Shown here piece after piece: positions 21,380-30,321 of a DNA stretch of 64,000 nt. The stretch's first letter is position 1. Each line of letters starts with the position of its first letter. This DNA comes from Streptomyces diastaticus subsp. diastaticus (GTDB taxonomy: Bacteria; Actinomycetota; Actinomycetes; Streptomycetales; Streptomycetaceae). The notes beneath the pieces were generated by a model. That model did no database searches. It was not told the DNA's origin and saw only the letters and a list, made by a program, of their open reading frames with translations. The stretch is taken from contig NZ_BLLN01000005.1 of NCBI RefSeq assembly GCF_011170125.1, positions 1,798,001 to 1,862,000 of the forward strand. Direction: 5' to 3'. The position numbers and the translations under genes were made by a program.

Positions 21380-22590
21380 GACGCGTCCTTCTTCTTCTCG
21401 GCCTCGGGCTTCGCCTCCGGCGCGGGCTTCGCCTCCGGCCCGTCGGCGGGCCCGTCGCTCTCGACGGGCTCCGCCTTCTCCTCGGCCGCGGCGGGCTCCG
21501 CCTTCTCCGCCGTCCCGGGCGCGGCCTGCGCCGGGATCTTCGGCTCTGCGGGCTCCGTCGCCGCCTCGGCGTCCACGGCCTGTTCGGCCGGGACACCGAG
21601 GCTCTTGACCTCGACGCCGGTCAGCACCGGGTTGACGCACCGGACGCCGTGGCCGGCGCCGACCGGCTCGGTCAGCCGCGGCGTGCCGCTCAGGCACTCC
21701 AGCGTGTAGTGGTCGCAGCGGGGCGCGAAGGCGCAGCCGTCGGCCCAGTCGATCCGGTCGTTGATGGAGCCCCGGATCGGGCGCAGCGGCTCGCCCCGGG
21801 GGGCGTCCAGACGCGGGATGGAGCCGAGCAGGCCGTGCGCGTACGGGTGGGTGGGCTGCGCGAACAGCTCACGCCGCCCGGCCGACTCGACCGCCTTGCC
21901 CGCGTACAGGACGTTGACCTGGTCGCAGAGGCCGGCGACCACGCCCAGGTCGTGGGTGATCATCAGCAGCGCGGTGCCCTGCTGGTCGACGAGTTCCTTG
22001 AGGAGTTCGAGGATCTGCGCCTGGATGGTGACGTCGAGCGCGGTGGTCGGCTCGTCCGCGATCAGCATGCGGGGCGCGCAGGCCACCGCCATGGCGATCA
22101 GCGCGCGCTGGCGCATACCGCCGGAGAGCTGGTGCGGGTACTCCTTGAGCCGCCGGGTCGGGTCGGGGATGCCGACGCGGTCCAGCAGGTCGGCGGCCTC
22201 CTTGCGGGCGGCGGCCCCCTTCATGCCACGGTGCCGCTCCAGGATCTCGGTGACCTGGAGGCCGACCGGGATGACCGGGTTCAGCGAGGAGAGCGGGTCC
22301 TGGAAGATCATCGCCAGGTGCTTGCCCCGCATGTCGCGCATGGCGTTCGGGGAGAGCGTCAGCAGGTCCTTGCCGTCGTACTCGGCGCGGCCGCCGAGCT
22401 TGACGCCCTTCTTGGGCAGCAGCCCCATCAGGGCGAGCGAGGTGACGGACTTGCCGCAGCCGGACTCGCCGACCAGGCCCACGACCTGGCCCTGGTCGAC
22501 GTCGAAGGAGACGCCGTCCACGGCCCGCACGTCACGCCGGCCGCGGCCGGTGAAGGTGATGGACAGTTCGTCCACGGAGAGCAGGGGCAT
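21376..22590 (-). CDS. dppD: Peptide ABC transporter ATPase, DppD/OppD type, with acidic Ala/Pro-rich tail
   Basis: 404 residues, ATG 22590. Walker A GESGCGKSV, Q-loop IFQDPLSSLNP, signature LSGGMRQRALIAMA, Walker B MLIADEPTTALD and switch His ITHDLGVV. The OppD C-terminal domain with CAFAPRCDHYTLEC is followed by about 80 extra residues rich in Ala, Glu, Pro and Lys, ending in KKKDAS. That tail is low-complexity and longer than in enteric DppD (about 330 residues); function unknown. It overlaps dppF by four bases and starts just downstream of the dppC stop. Confidence 0.93.
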   Translation of the reverse strand: MPLLSVDELSITFTGRGRRDVRAVDGVSFDVDQGQVVGLVGESGCGKSVTSLALMGLLPKKGVKLGGRAEYDGKDLLTLSPNAMRDMRGKHLAMIFQDPLSSLNPVIPVGLQVTEILERHRGMKGAAARKEAADLLDRVGIPDPTRRLKEYPHQLSGGMRQRALIAMAVACAPRMLIADEPTTALDVTIQAQILELLKELVDQQGTALLMITHDLGVVAGLCDQVNVLYAGKAVESAGRRELFAQPTHPYAHGLLGSIPRLDAPRGEPLRPIRGSINDRIDWADGCAFAPRCDHYTLECLSGTPRLTEPVGAGHGVRCVNPVLTGVEVKSLGVPAEQAVDAEAATEPAEPKIPAQAAPGTAEKAEPAAAEEKAEPVESDGPADGPEAKPAPEAKPEAEKKKDAS

Positions 22591-22592
22591 GG

Positions 22593-23546
22593 TCAACCTC
22601 GCAGCTTCGGGTCGAGGGCTTCGCGCATCGCCTCGCCGAGCAGGGTGAAGCCGAGTGCCGTGATGATGATGGCCAGGGCCGGGTAGACCGCCATCATCGG
22701 CGCGGAGTCGGCGTAGTTCTGCGCCTGGGTGAGCATGACGCCCCATTCGGGGTTCTTGGCGCTGTCCGGGTTGCCGAGGCCCAGGAAGGACAGGGCCGCC
22801 GCCTCGATGATGGCGGTGGCCAGCGACAGGGTCGCCTGGACGATCACCGGGCTCAGCGAGTTCGGCATGATCTGGGTCAGGACGATGCGCCGCTTGCGGA
22901 TGCCCAGCGAGTGGGCGGCCAGCACGTAGTCGGAACCGCCCTGGACCAGCATCGCGCCACGCAGCAGGCGGGCGAAGACCGGGATCTGGACGACACCGAT
23001 GGCGATCATCACGGTCGTCATGGACTGGCCCAGCACGGCGGCCACCGAGACGGCGAGCAGCAGCGAGGGCAGCGCCAGCATGATGTCGATGCAGCGCATG
23101 ATGACGGAGTCGATGCGCTGGCCGACCCGTCCGCCGAGGGTGGCGCAGGCGCCGGAGAGGCTGCCGATGACGGCGCCGACGCTGAGGCCGATCAGGGTGG
23201 AGACGACACCCAGGAGCAGGGTCTGCCGGGCGCCGACGAGCATCCGCGAGAAGATGTCGCGGCCCAGGTGGTCCAGGCCGAACCAGTTCTCGGCGCGGGC
23301 GCCGACGAACTCGGCGCGGTTGACGAAGACCTCGCCGCGCCACTGCTGTCCGGGGGCGTAGGGCGCGACCCACGGCCCGACGATGGCGAGGACCAGGAAG
23401 ACCGCGATGATCACGGCTCCGACCAGCGCCATCTTGCTGGCCCGCAGTCGCTTGAGGGCTTCCCTCCAGAGGCTGGCGCCGCTGGAGCTCTCCTGCTGGG
23501 CCGTGAGTTCCGCGAGGCGGTCGATCTTGTCGGTCTTGGTGCTCAT
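22593..23546 (-). CDS. dppC: Peptide ABC transporter permease, DppC/OppC type
   Basis: 317 residues, ATG 23546. A cytosolic N-terminus of about 40 residues, a first membrane segment (MALVGAVIIAVFLVLAIVGPWVAPYAPG), then the periplasmic-side OppC_N region with FGLDHLGRDIFSRMLVGAR, five further membrane segments, and the cytosolic EAA loop (AALSFLGLGNPDSAKNPEWG) that docks on the ATPases. Complete and normal. It is two bases from dppB and two from dppD. Confidence 0.93.
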   Translation of the reverse strand: MSTKTDKIDRLAELTAQQESSSGASLWREALKRLRASKMALVGAVIIAVFLVLAIVGPWVAPYAPGQQWRGEVFVNRAEFVGARAENWFGLDHLGRDIFSRMLVGARQTLLLGVVSTLIGLSVGAVIGSLSGACATLGGRVGQRIDSVIMRCIDIMLALPSLLLAVSVAAVLGQSMTTVMIAIGVVQIPVFARLLRGAMLVQGGSDYVLAAHSLGIRKRRIVLTQIMPNSLSPVIVQATLSLATAIIEAAALSFLGLGNPDSAKNPEWGVMLTQAQNYADSAPMMAVYPALAIIITALGFTLLGEAMREALDPKLRG

Positions 23547-23547
23547 G

Positions 23548-24552
23548 TCAGTGCACCCGCACTCTCGGGTCGATCAGGCTGTAGGCGAGGTCGACCAGCA
23601 GGTTGATCAGGACGTACGCCATCGCGATGAACATGATGAAGCCGACGAGGACCGGATAGTCCCGGCCGTCGATCGCGGTCCGGATGAAGGAGCCGATGCC
23701 GCCGAAGGTGAAGACCGACTCGGTGAGCACCGCGCCCGACAGGAGGGAGCCGGTGAGCAGGCCGACCGAGGTGATGACGGGCAGCAGCGCGTTGCGCAGG
23801 ACGTGGCGGGTGCGGACGACGCCCTTGCGCAGGCCCTTGGACTCGGCGGTGCGGACGTAGTCCTCGCCGAGCACCTCCAGGACGCTGGCCCGGGTCATGC
23901 GCACGATGACCGCCACCGGGATGGAGGCCAGCGCGATGGCGGGCAGGATGAGGTGGCTGAGCGCGTCCCAGGTCGCGTCGAACTCGCCCGTGAGCAGGCC
24001 GTCGAGGACGGCCAGTCCGGTCACTTCCGTGGCGTTGATCCCGGTGGTCAGCCGCCCGTAGCTGGGGAACCAGCCGAGGTTGACCGAGAAGACCGTCCGC
24101 AGCATGAAGGCGAGGAAGAAGACCGGGATGCAGATGCCGATCAGGGAACTGGAGACGGCGGCGACGTCGAGCCAGCCGCCGCGCCGCTTGGCGGCGAAGT
24201 AGCCGAGCGGCACGCCGACGGCGACCGCGAGCAGGATCGCCATCAGCGACAGCTCGACCGTGGCGGGGAATCGCAGGAGGAACTCGTCCATGACCGGCTG
24301 GCCGGTCTGGGTGGACGTGCCGAGGTCGCCCTCGATCAGCCGCTTGATGAAGCGGCCGTACTGCACGTACACCGGCTGGTCGAGCCCCAGGGCCCGGTTG
24401 ATACGTGCCACCTCGGCCTCGGTCGCTTTCTCTCCGAGAATCGCCGAGGCGGGTCCGCCGGGCAGCCGGTTCAGCCAGATGAAGAGCAGAACCGACAGGC
24501 CGAGCAGGGTGGGTATGAGTTGAAGCAGTCTTCGTACGACGAAACGCAACAC
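23548..24552 (-). CDS. dppB: Peptide ABC transporter permease, DppB/OppB type
   Basis: 334 residues, ATG 24552. N-terminal membrane segment LLQLIPTLLGLSVLLFIWL, then RINRALGLDQPVYVQYGRFI typical of DppB, five later membrane segments, and the cytosolic loop ALTESVFTFGGIGSFI. Complete. It lies 213 bases after the binding-protein gene, a gap that contains a long hairpin; it is probably co-transcribed at a lower level. Confidence 0.93.
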   Translation of the reverse strand: MLRFVVRRLLQLIPTLLGLSVLLFIWLNRLPGGPASAILGEKATEAEVARINRALGLDQPVYVQYGRFIKRLIEGDLGTSTQTGQPVMDEFLLRFPATVELSLMAILLAVAVGVPLGYFAAKRRGGWLDVAAVSSSLIGICIPVFFLAFMLRTVFSVNLGWFPSYGRLTTGINATEVTGLAVLDGLLTGEFDATWDALSHLILPAIALASIPVAVIVRMTRASVLEVLGEDYVRTAESKGLRKGVVRTRHVLRNALLPVITSVGLLTGSLLSGAVLTESVFTFGGIGSFIRTAIDGRDYPVLVGFIMFIAMAYVLINLLVDLAYSLIDPRVRVH

Positions 24553-24685
24553 CCCGCGATGCCCCTTTCTTGCGTAGTTCGTGGTGCGCCTGATTCCGGA
24601 CCGGGTCGCGGCCGGGCGCGTGGGGGGTGGTGGGAGGCGCGGCGCGCGGTGGTGACCGCGGGCCCTCCCGGGCCGTTCACGCGGC

Positions 24686-24726
24686 GGGTCCGCCCGGCCG
24701 CGAACGTGCCGTGGCCGGGCGGACCC
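24686..24726 (-). terminator. 14-bp hairpin between binding-protein and permease genes
   Basis: GGGTCCGCCCGGCC (24686-24699) pairs perfectly with 24713-24726 across a 13-base loop, 39 bases past the binding-protein stop. In such operons this position usually carries a partial terminator or an RNA-stabilising stem that keeps the binding-protein message more abundant than the permease message. Confidence 0.7.
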
Positions 24727-24765
24727 TGACGCACCGTGAGGTGCTGCTTCCGCGTGGTGCGGTGG

Positions 24766-26445
24766 TTACTTCTTGAACGTGACCTCGGAGAAGTTCTCCT
24801 GCGTCAGCGGGGAGACCAGCGGCGGGTTGACGTCCTTGGCGAAGGCGATCGCCGGCGGGGACGAGGAGACCGGGACGCCGGGGAGGAAGTCCATGACGAC
24901 CTCGTTGGCGTGCTCGTAGAGCTTGACGCGCTTGGAGTGGTCGACCTCGGCGGAGGCCTCCTCCATCGCCTCGAAGACCTTCTTGTCCTTGAAGCCCCAC
25001 TGCTTGTCGTACTCGGCGAACCAGGTACCGATGAAGTTGTAGGCGTCGTTGAAGTCACCGGTCCAGCCGAGCAGGTGCAGCTCGCAGCCGCCCGCCTCGG
25101 TGGCGTCGATGTAGTCCGGGGCCCACTTCATCGGCTTCGGGGTGACGGTGACGCCGACCTTCTCCAGGTCGGCCTTCATCAGCTCGAAGAGGTCACCCGG
25201 GGAGGGCATGTACGGGCGGCTGACCTCGGTCGGGTAGCAGAACTCGACCTTCAGCTTCTCCTCGCCGGCCTTCTTCAGCAGGCTCTTGGACTTCGCCGGG
25301 TCGTAGGCGTACTTCTCGACCTTGTCGGAGTAGCCCTCGACGGTGTCCGGGATGAACTGCGTGGCCGCGACGCCGCCCTCGGGCAGCTGGGTCTTGACCA
25401 GGTTGTCCTTGTCGATCGCGTGCGCGATGGCGGCGCGGACGTCCTTGTTCTGCAGCGCCTTGTTCTTCTCCTGGGTGAAGCCCAGGTAGAAGATGTTGAA
25501 GACGTCACGGGTCGGGACCTGGAAGCCGGCCTTCTCCAAAGTCTTCACGTCGGCGGGCGAGACGAGGTCGTAGCCGTCGATGTCACCGGCCTGGAGGGCC
25601 GAACGGCGGCCTTCCTCGGTGTCGATGGTACGGAAGACGAGGTTCTTGACCCCGGCCTTCTTGCCCCAGTAGTCGTCGAAGCGCTCCAGGGAGACTTCCT
25701 TGTTCCCCTTGTTCTACTTCGTGATCTTGTACGGGCCGGTACCGGCGACCGTGCCGGCCTGCTGGCTGTACTTGGGGTAGGTGATGGCGTCGCCCTTGGC
25801 CGACGCCTCCTCCTTCTCGTACTCCTTCAGCGCCTTCGGCGAGTGGATCGCGAGGGCCTGGAGGGAGAAGCCGCCGGGGAGGTTGGCGGAGGGCTTCTTC
25901 ACCTCGATGACGGCGGTGCTCTCGTCCTTCGCCGTGCAGGACTTGTAGTTCGCCTTGGGGGCGTCCTTGTCCTCGTTCTTGGCGAAGCCGCCCATGATGG
26001 TCTGCCAGTAGTACGACACGGCGGCCGACTGGTACGTGCCCGTCCAGTTGAACCAGTGGTCGTAGTTGGCGCAGACCGCCTCGGCGGTCAGCTTCTCGCC
26101 GTCGTGGAACTTGACGCCCTTGCGCAGGTTGAAGGTCCAGACGGTGCCTTCGTCGTTCGAGTCCCACTTCTCGGCGAGGCCGCCGACGAGCTTGGAGCCG
26201 CCGGGCTCGTGCTCCAGCAGGGCCTCGAAGGCCTGGCGGGTGACGCGGAAGGTCTCGCCGTCGGACGCCAGCGCCGGGTCGAGGGAACCGGGGTCGCCGG
26301 CGCCGCCGAACACGAAGGTGTCGTTGCCGCCGTCCTTGCCCTTCCCTTCCGTGGTGTCTCGCTCACTGGAGCACCCGGTGACGATCAGCGCGGCCGCAGC
26401 CGCGACCGTGATCGCCCGAGTGGCTCGGGACTTGAAAATGCGCAT
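24766..26445 (-). pseudogene. dppA: Peptide-binding lipoprotein gene interrupted by an in-frame amber codon
   Basis: One continuous reading frame of 559 codons from ATG 26445 (after GGGGTGGG) to the stop at 24766, interrupted only by TAG at 25716-25714, codon 244. Before it: lipoprotein signal with lipobox IVTGC (C25) and the family 5 solute-binding fold (GGAGDPGSLDPALA, FNLRKGVKFHDGEKLTAE), up to GTGPYKITK. After it the fold resumes with NKGNKEVSLERFDDYWG and continues to the end. Relatives carry Trp here (TKW-x-KG), so TGG to TAG is the simplest lesion. As written only a 243-residue N-terminal lobe is made. The four transporter genes downstream are intact, so either importer function is lost, a suppressor reads through, or this is a base-call error. 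Confidence 0.85.
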
Positions 26446-27525
26446 GGGCCCACCCCGGTTCAGCATTCATACAGAGGTCTTGACCGACTGAACACTACCC
26501 ACGTCTCTCACCGGGGAGAATGATCCGCATAGCGGTGATACCGACCTGAGACCCGGACAGACAACAAACCGCGCATATCCAGGACATCACTCCTTCCGGC
26601 GGTGTTTACCGGACAGAAGCGCCCCTTCAGGGGCGCCGGGAAGGCGATTCCGTACCATTCGCTGCCGTACGAACACGCTGCGCTACACCGGACTTTCACA
26701 CCCCTTCAGCCGAACCTCCGCACCCCTTCGCCCCTTTGGCCGGGCGAGCCCCCTTATGTCCCCTCCGGCCGGTGGGCGGCGAGGAGGGGGACGGTCTCGA
26801 ATGCTGGACGGCGGAAGTCGGTGGGCCCTCATTCCGCTCGCCTCATTCGTGTCCACCGACCAGGCCCGCAAACCTCTGGCCAGCGGAAGTGCCGACGGAA
26901 TTCCGGACGCCGGAAGAAGAAAGCCGGCGGATGGGGGAGTGAGGCGGGAGTGAAAGAGGCGCGAAAGGCGCGAAAAGGGGCGCCTGCTGAATGATGGGCG
27001 GAATTCAGGGCGGTTCGCGCCGCTCGGTGACCGCGCGCATGGCCCGAACGCGGCGGCCCGGCCGCCTGCCCGGGCCGCGGCCGGGCGGTCGGGTACCGCG
27101 CGCTCCCCGGGGGCGACGGCTCACCCCCGCCCCCGCGTCACCCTTCGGCAGGCCGGGACCAGCGGCTCCGGGAGAACCACGGCTGCCGCGAGCCGTCGCC
27201 GGCGACGGGGGAACCGGTCGCGGCCCGGGCGCCGAAGGCCACGGAACCGGAGCGGACCACGCCCGGCCCGGCCGGACGGAGGCCCCGGCCGAGGAGGTGA
27301 GGCGGCCCGCCACCGAGGCGCCCGGCCTGCGCCGGAGAAGGGTGGGCCCGGGTGCCACCGGTACTCCCCCGTCGCGCGAGACGCGCGGGGCGCGGGCCAC
27401 GCCGGCGCCCGCGCGGAGCCCGCCGGCCGGGTGGGCGCCGGGGGGCGTCGGCCGCACCGCCGAGAGGGCGCGTCGCCCGCACGGGCGCGCCGGCCACGAG
27501 TGCGCGGCCCGGGGACCGCCCGGAC
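26446..27525. other. Long region upstream of the binding-protein gene without a clear gene
   Basis: 1,080 bases. The part nearest the lipoprotein gene (26446-26720) is lower in G+C than its surroundings and should contain the operon promoter; TATGAAT (reverse, 26471-26465) is a possible -10. The part from about 27000 is extremely GC-rich; frames there are Arg/Pro/Gly-only and have no supportable start. Nothing else recognised besides the hairpin at 26619-26636. Confidence 0.5.
26619..26636. promoter_or_regulatory. Short perfect hairpin upstream of the peptide transporter operon
   Basis: GCGCCCC (26619-26625), loop TTCA, GGGGCGC (26630-26636). It lies 174 bases upstream of the lipoprotein start, isolated from other genes. 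It may be an operator or part of a leader. Confidence 0.4.
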
Positions 27526-28308
27526 TCAACTGCCGTACGGCTGCGGGTACCCGTACCCGGAGGCGGGCGGGGCGGCGTGGGCGTCGCGGTCGTAGAAGGG
27601 GCGGGCGTGGGCGCGCAGCCAGAGGGCGACCGGGTCGTAGGGGTCGGACATGGCGACGGTGGAGACGGCGAGGCCGTCGGGGACGGCGCCGACCGACTGG
27701 CGCATCATGGCCCGCACCGACTCCACGGCGTGCGCGCCCGGGTCGTACACGTCGAGACCGATCGCCAGGTACGGCACGCCGAGGGCGGGCTGGACCCAGG
27801 CGCGGCGCAGCGAGCGGAGCGCGGGGGTGCGGTGCGCGTTCTGCCCCAGCAGGGCGTAGAACTGCGGGAGTTCGATGACCGGCTCGGAGATCCGCAGCGG
27901 TCCCGGCGGCTGGGCGTCGAGGCCGACGGCGAGGCGGCGCAGGTCCGCCCAGGGCACGCCGACGCCGCCGCCCGGACCGTGCGGATTGATCCAGAGTCCG
28001 ACCTGGTCCGGGTAGAGCCCGGCGGCGGCCTCACGGGTGGCGACCACCTCGTGGGCGCGGGTCCAGCCGCTGGCCGCCAGTTCCTGGGCGGAGGTGACGC
28101 AGGGCGCGTAGCCGAGGCCTTCGACCTCCATGGCGGCGTACTGCGCGTCGGGCGAGCCGGCCTGGCCGTGCCAGAGCAGCATCCAGACCTGCCCGCCGGG
28201 GTCGGCGAGCGCGTGCAGCAACCCCTCGTAGGCGTCGTACCGCCCGGGGGCCACCTGGCGCAGCATGTGCTCGACCTGCCCGGCCGCGGCCGTGCCCGAC
28301 GCACTCAC
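27526..28308 (-). CDS. SseB-like protein (enhanced serine sensitivity family), copy 1
   Basis: 260 residues, start 28308. The name comes from E. coli SseB, overexpression of which enhances serine sensitivity; biochemical role unknown. Seen: an N-terminal SseB-type segment (VWMLLWHGQAG near 42, MEVEGLGYAPCVTSAQEL) and a C-terminal SseB_C region (ARPFYDRDA, VWPALxxPYLAIGLDVYDPGA). It ends in a Gly/Tyr/Pro-rich tail. It lies next to a second, divergent paralogue and just upstream of a glycine/serine metabolic cluster, which supports a role in serine physiology. Confidence 0.82.
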   Translation of the reverse strand: MSASGTAAAGQVEHMLRQVAPGRYDAYEGLLHALADPGGQVWMLLWHGQAGSPDAQYAAMEVEGLGYAPCVTSAQELAASGWTRAHEVVATREAAAGLYPDQVGLWINPHGPGGGVGVPWADLRRLAVGLDAQPPGPLRISEPVIELPQFYALLGQNAHRTPALRSLRRAWVQPALGVPYLAIGLDVYDPGAHAVESVRAMMRQSVGAVPDGLAVSTVAMSDPYDPVALWLRAHARPFYDRDAHAAPPASGYGYPQPYGS

Positions 28309-28355
28309 CTGTTGACCGCCCCTTCGTCACTTCGTCCCCCGGGGCCTGCCCCCGT

Positions 28356-28397
28356 CATGCCGGGACCGGTTCCGCGTGCGGAACCGGTCCCGGCATG
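28356..28397 (-). terminator. Perfect 19-bp hairpin between the two SseB-like genes
   Basis: CATGCCGGGACCGGTTCCG at 28356-28374 pairs without mismatch with 28379-28397 around loop CGTG. It lies 64 bases after the upstream paralogue's stop and 47 bases before the next gene's start codon. It should end transcription of the first gene on this strand, so the two paralogues are probably separate units. Confidence 0.75.
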
Positions 28398-28461
28398 AAG
28401 ACAGCTTAGGCCCTGTACCCGTCGGCGAGGCCGGGCCCGGACGTGGTGCCGGACCCGCCGC

Positions 28462-29229
28462 CTACGGCTCGCGCCGGTAGAAGGGGCGCAGCTTGCCCGC
28501 CATCCAGCGGGCGACCAGGTCGTCCGTGGCGTCCAGCAGGACGAGGTTGACCGGCCACGGGACCGGCGTGCGGCCCAGGGCGCGGCCGAGGGCGTCCATG
28601 GCGCGCTGGGCCGCGTCGTCGTCGCGGCGGTTCAGCTCGACGCCGATGAACAGCACCGGGTCCTCGGCCTCGACGCTGGCCAGGCAGCGCCGGGCGGTGG
28701 CGACGACACCGGACTCCTCGAACTCCCCGGCGGCGACACCGAGGAAGTCCACCGGGTCCTCCTGCCAGTCGGGCTCGTAGGTGCGCACCCGGCCGCCGGT
28801 GGCGGGCCCGTCGAGCGGGGACCGGCCGGTGCGGCACAGTTCGGCCACGGCGAGCGGGGGCAGCGGGACGCCGACGGTGCCGCCCGGGTTGACCGCGATG
28901 CCCAGTTGCGGGGGCAGGCCGCGGGCGAACTCGGCGGCGGGGGCGACGGCGAAGGCCAGGTGGCCGCCGACGCAGGAGCGGAACTGCTGCTCCGAGCTGA
29001 ACACCGGGACGTACGCGCCGCCGTCGATGTCCAGCGTCGGCAGGTCCAGGGCGCCGCTCTCCGGGCCGCCGCCGTTGGGCAGCGGGACCCAGACACTGCT
29101 GCGGCCGAGGACCTCGACCAGCCGTCCGCCCGCCGACTCGGCGCCGAGGGAGGCCGCAAGGGCCTCCTCCAGTTCGTTGCTCGGCCATCCGCCGTAGACC
29201 CCTTGGGGGGCCTGGGCCGGGATGCTCAT
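28462..29229 (-). CDS. SseB-like protein, copy 2
   Basis: 255 residues, ATG 29229. N-terminal SseB domain: VWVPLPNGGG, YVPVFSSEQQFRSCV, LGIAVNPGGTVGVPLPP; C-terminal part: VDFLGVAAGEFEESG, LFIGVELN, ending LRPFYRREP, which matches the ARPFYDRD end of copy 1. The two are diverged paralogues rather than a recent duplication. The P-loop gene upstream on the same strand ends 82 bases away. Confidence 0.85.
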   Translation of the reverse strand: MSIPAQAPQGVYGGWPSNELEEALAASLGAESAGGRLVEVLGRSSVWVPLPNGGGPESGALDLPTLDIDGGAYVPVFSSEQQFRSCVGGHLAFAVAPAAEFARGLPPQLGIAVNPGGTVGVPLPPLAVAELCRTGRSPLDGPATGGRVRTYEPDWQEDPVDFLGVAAGEFEESGVVATARRCLASVEAEDPVLFIGVELNRRDDDAAQRAMDALGRALGRTPVPWPVNLVLLDATDDLVARWMAGKLRPFYRREP

Positions 29230-29311
29230 CTGCTCACCGCCTGATCACACATACCTCGCCTGCGCCCCGACCCTACCCGCGTCGCGGGCCGGTCGGGGAG
29301 CGGGAGTTGAC

Positions 29312-30052
29312 TCAGGCGCGGAAGGTGAGGGCGCGCAGCCGGCCGGCGGCGGCCCGGTCGAGGAGGACGGCGGCGTCGCAGCCGCGCGGCGGGTCGCCCG
29401 CCTCCAGGGCGGCCAGCAGGCGGGCGACGGCGCGGCGGTGGCGCAGGAAGGCGTACCTGCTGACGCCTCTGCCGCGGGCCCGCTGGCCGTCCAGGGCGGT
29501 GTCCGGGTCGACGTCGAGGAAGAGCAGGTGCAGGGAGCGGCCGCGGCGGCGGGCCTCCCGGGTGAGCCAGTGACGGACCCAGCTCTGGGTGCCGCAGTCG
29601 TGGACGACGACGCTGCGGCCCGAGCGGAGCAGGCGGCGCAGGGCGGCGTAGTGGGCGATCCGGGCCAGCGGGCGGTACAGGGCGTAGGGCAGGGCGGCCG
29701 GGAGGCGGGCCTCCCACTGCTCGCGGGTGTCCTGGGAGTCGGCGCGGGCGGCGCGGACGGTGCGGCGGATCAGGGTGGACTTGCCGCTGCCGGGCAGGCC
29801 GGAGATGACGACCAGGTCGCCCTGGCCGAAGGTGAGGGTGTCGGGTGCGGGGCGGTCGCCGGGGCCCCGCAGGTCGCGGACGGCGGCCGGGGCCCGGCGG
29901 GCGCCCGGCTGGGCGGGCAGGGCGGAGAGGGTGGCGTCGAGGGCGAGGGCGGGCGGGACGGGCCCGCCGGAACTGTGGGGCGGGGCGGACACCGCTCGTC
30001 CGCTGCTGCTCTGCACCGTGGTCGGCTCCCCCCGTGCGGTCACGTGCGTCAT
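29312..30052 (-). CDS. P-loop ATP-binding protein, kinase-like
   Basis: 246 residues, start at 30052. A disordered N-terminal stretch of about 70 residues is followed by Walker A GLPGSGKST near 85-93, then a Walker-B-like VVVHDCGTQSW and LLFLDVDPDTALDGQRARGRG. The layout recalls zeta-toxin/gluconate-kinase-like small kinases (AAA_33). There is no antitoxin gene beside it. Its substrate is unknown. It is divergent from the glycine riboswitch-gcvT unit, across about 270 bases that hold a 10-bp inverted repeat. Confidence 0.75.
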   Translation of the reverse strand: MTHVTARGEPTTVQSSSGRAVSAPPHSSGGPVPPALALDATLSALPAQPGARRAPAAVRDLRGPGDRPAPDTLTFGQGDLVVISGLPGSGKSTLIRRTVRAARADSQDTREQWEARLPAALPYALYRPLARIAHYAALRRLLRSGRSVVVHDCGTQSWVRHWLTREARRRGRSLHLLFLDVDPDTALDGQRARGRGVSRYAFLRHRRAVARLLAALEAGDPPRGCDAAVLLDRAAAGRLRALTFRA

Positions 30053-30228
30053 CCTCCCCGATTGTTAAAGAGAAGGTAATGCGGCACAAGCCGATTACCG
30101 GTCCTGTCGGCCGCCACCGGCGGTTTCTCTGGCTGGTCACGCAGGGCGGGGGCCGGTTGGTTCCGCCTGGTGGCGGCGGTGGCGCCCGGATGGCTGGAAG
30201 CCGCCGTTCGCGGGAGGGACGGCGGGCG

Positions 30229-30256
30229 CCGTACGGGCCAGGGTGCGCCCGTACGG
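30229..30256. promoter_or_regulatory. 10-bp inverted repeat upstream of the glycine riboswitch
   Basis: CCGTACGGGC (30229-30238) and its complement (30247-30256) around an 8-base spacer. It lies in the divergent promoter region between the P-loop gene and the riboswitch. It could be an operator or an upstream hairpin. Confidence 0.45.
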
Positions 30257-30321
30257 GGAGGGGTTCTGCCGGGCGGGGGTGCGTGCAATGATGGGCGTCG
30301 AACTGCATACCGGCCGCTTGA

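Noticed and set aside
25714..25716. Programmed readthrough or pyrrolysine decoding of the amber codon
   Set aside because: No pyl-type genes or readthrough context are seen, and streptomycetes are not known to decode TAG. A Trp-to-stop change or base-call error is simpler.
26991..27878. A 295-codon + strand frame in the region upstream of the SseB-like gene
   Set aside because: Almost only Arg, Gly, Pro and Ala, no ribosome site, and its 3' half is antisense to the SseB-like gene.
29312..30052. Zeta-type toxin of a toxin-antitoxin pair
   Set aside because: No epsilon-like antitoxin gene adjoins it and the P-loop resemblance alone is too weak.
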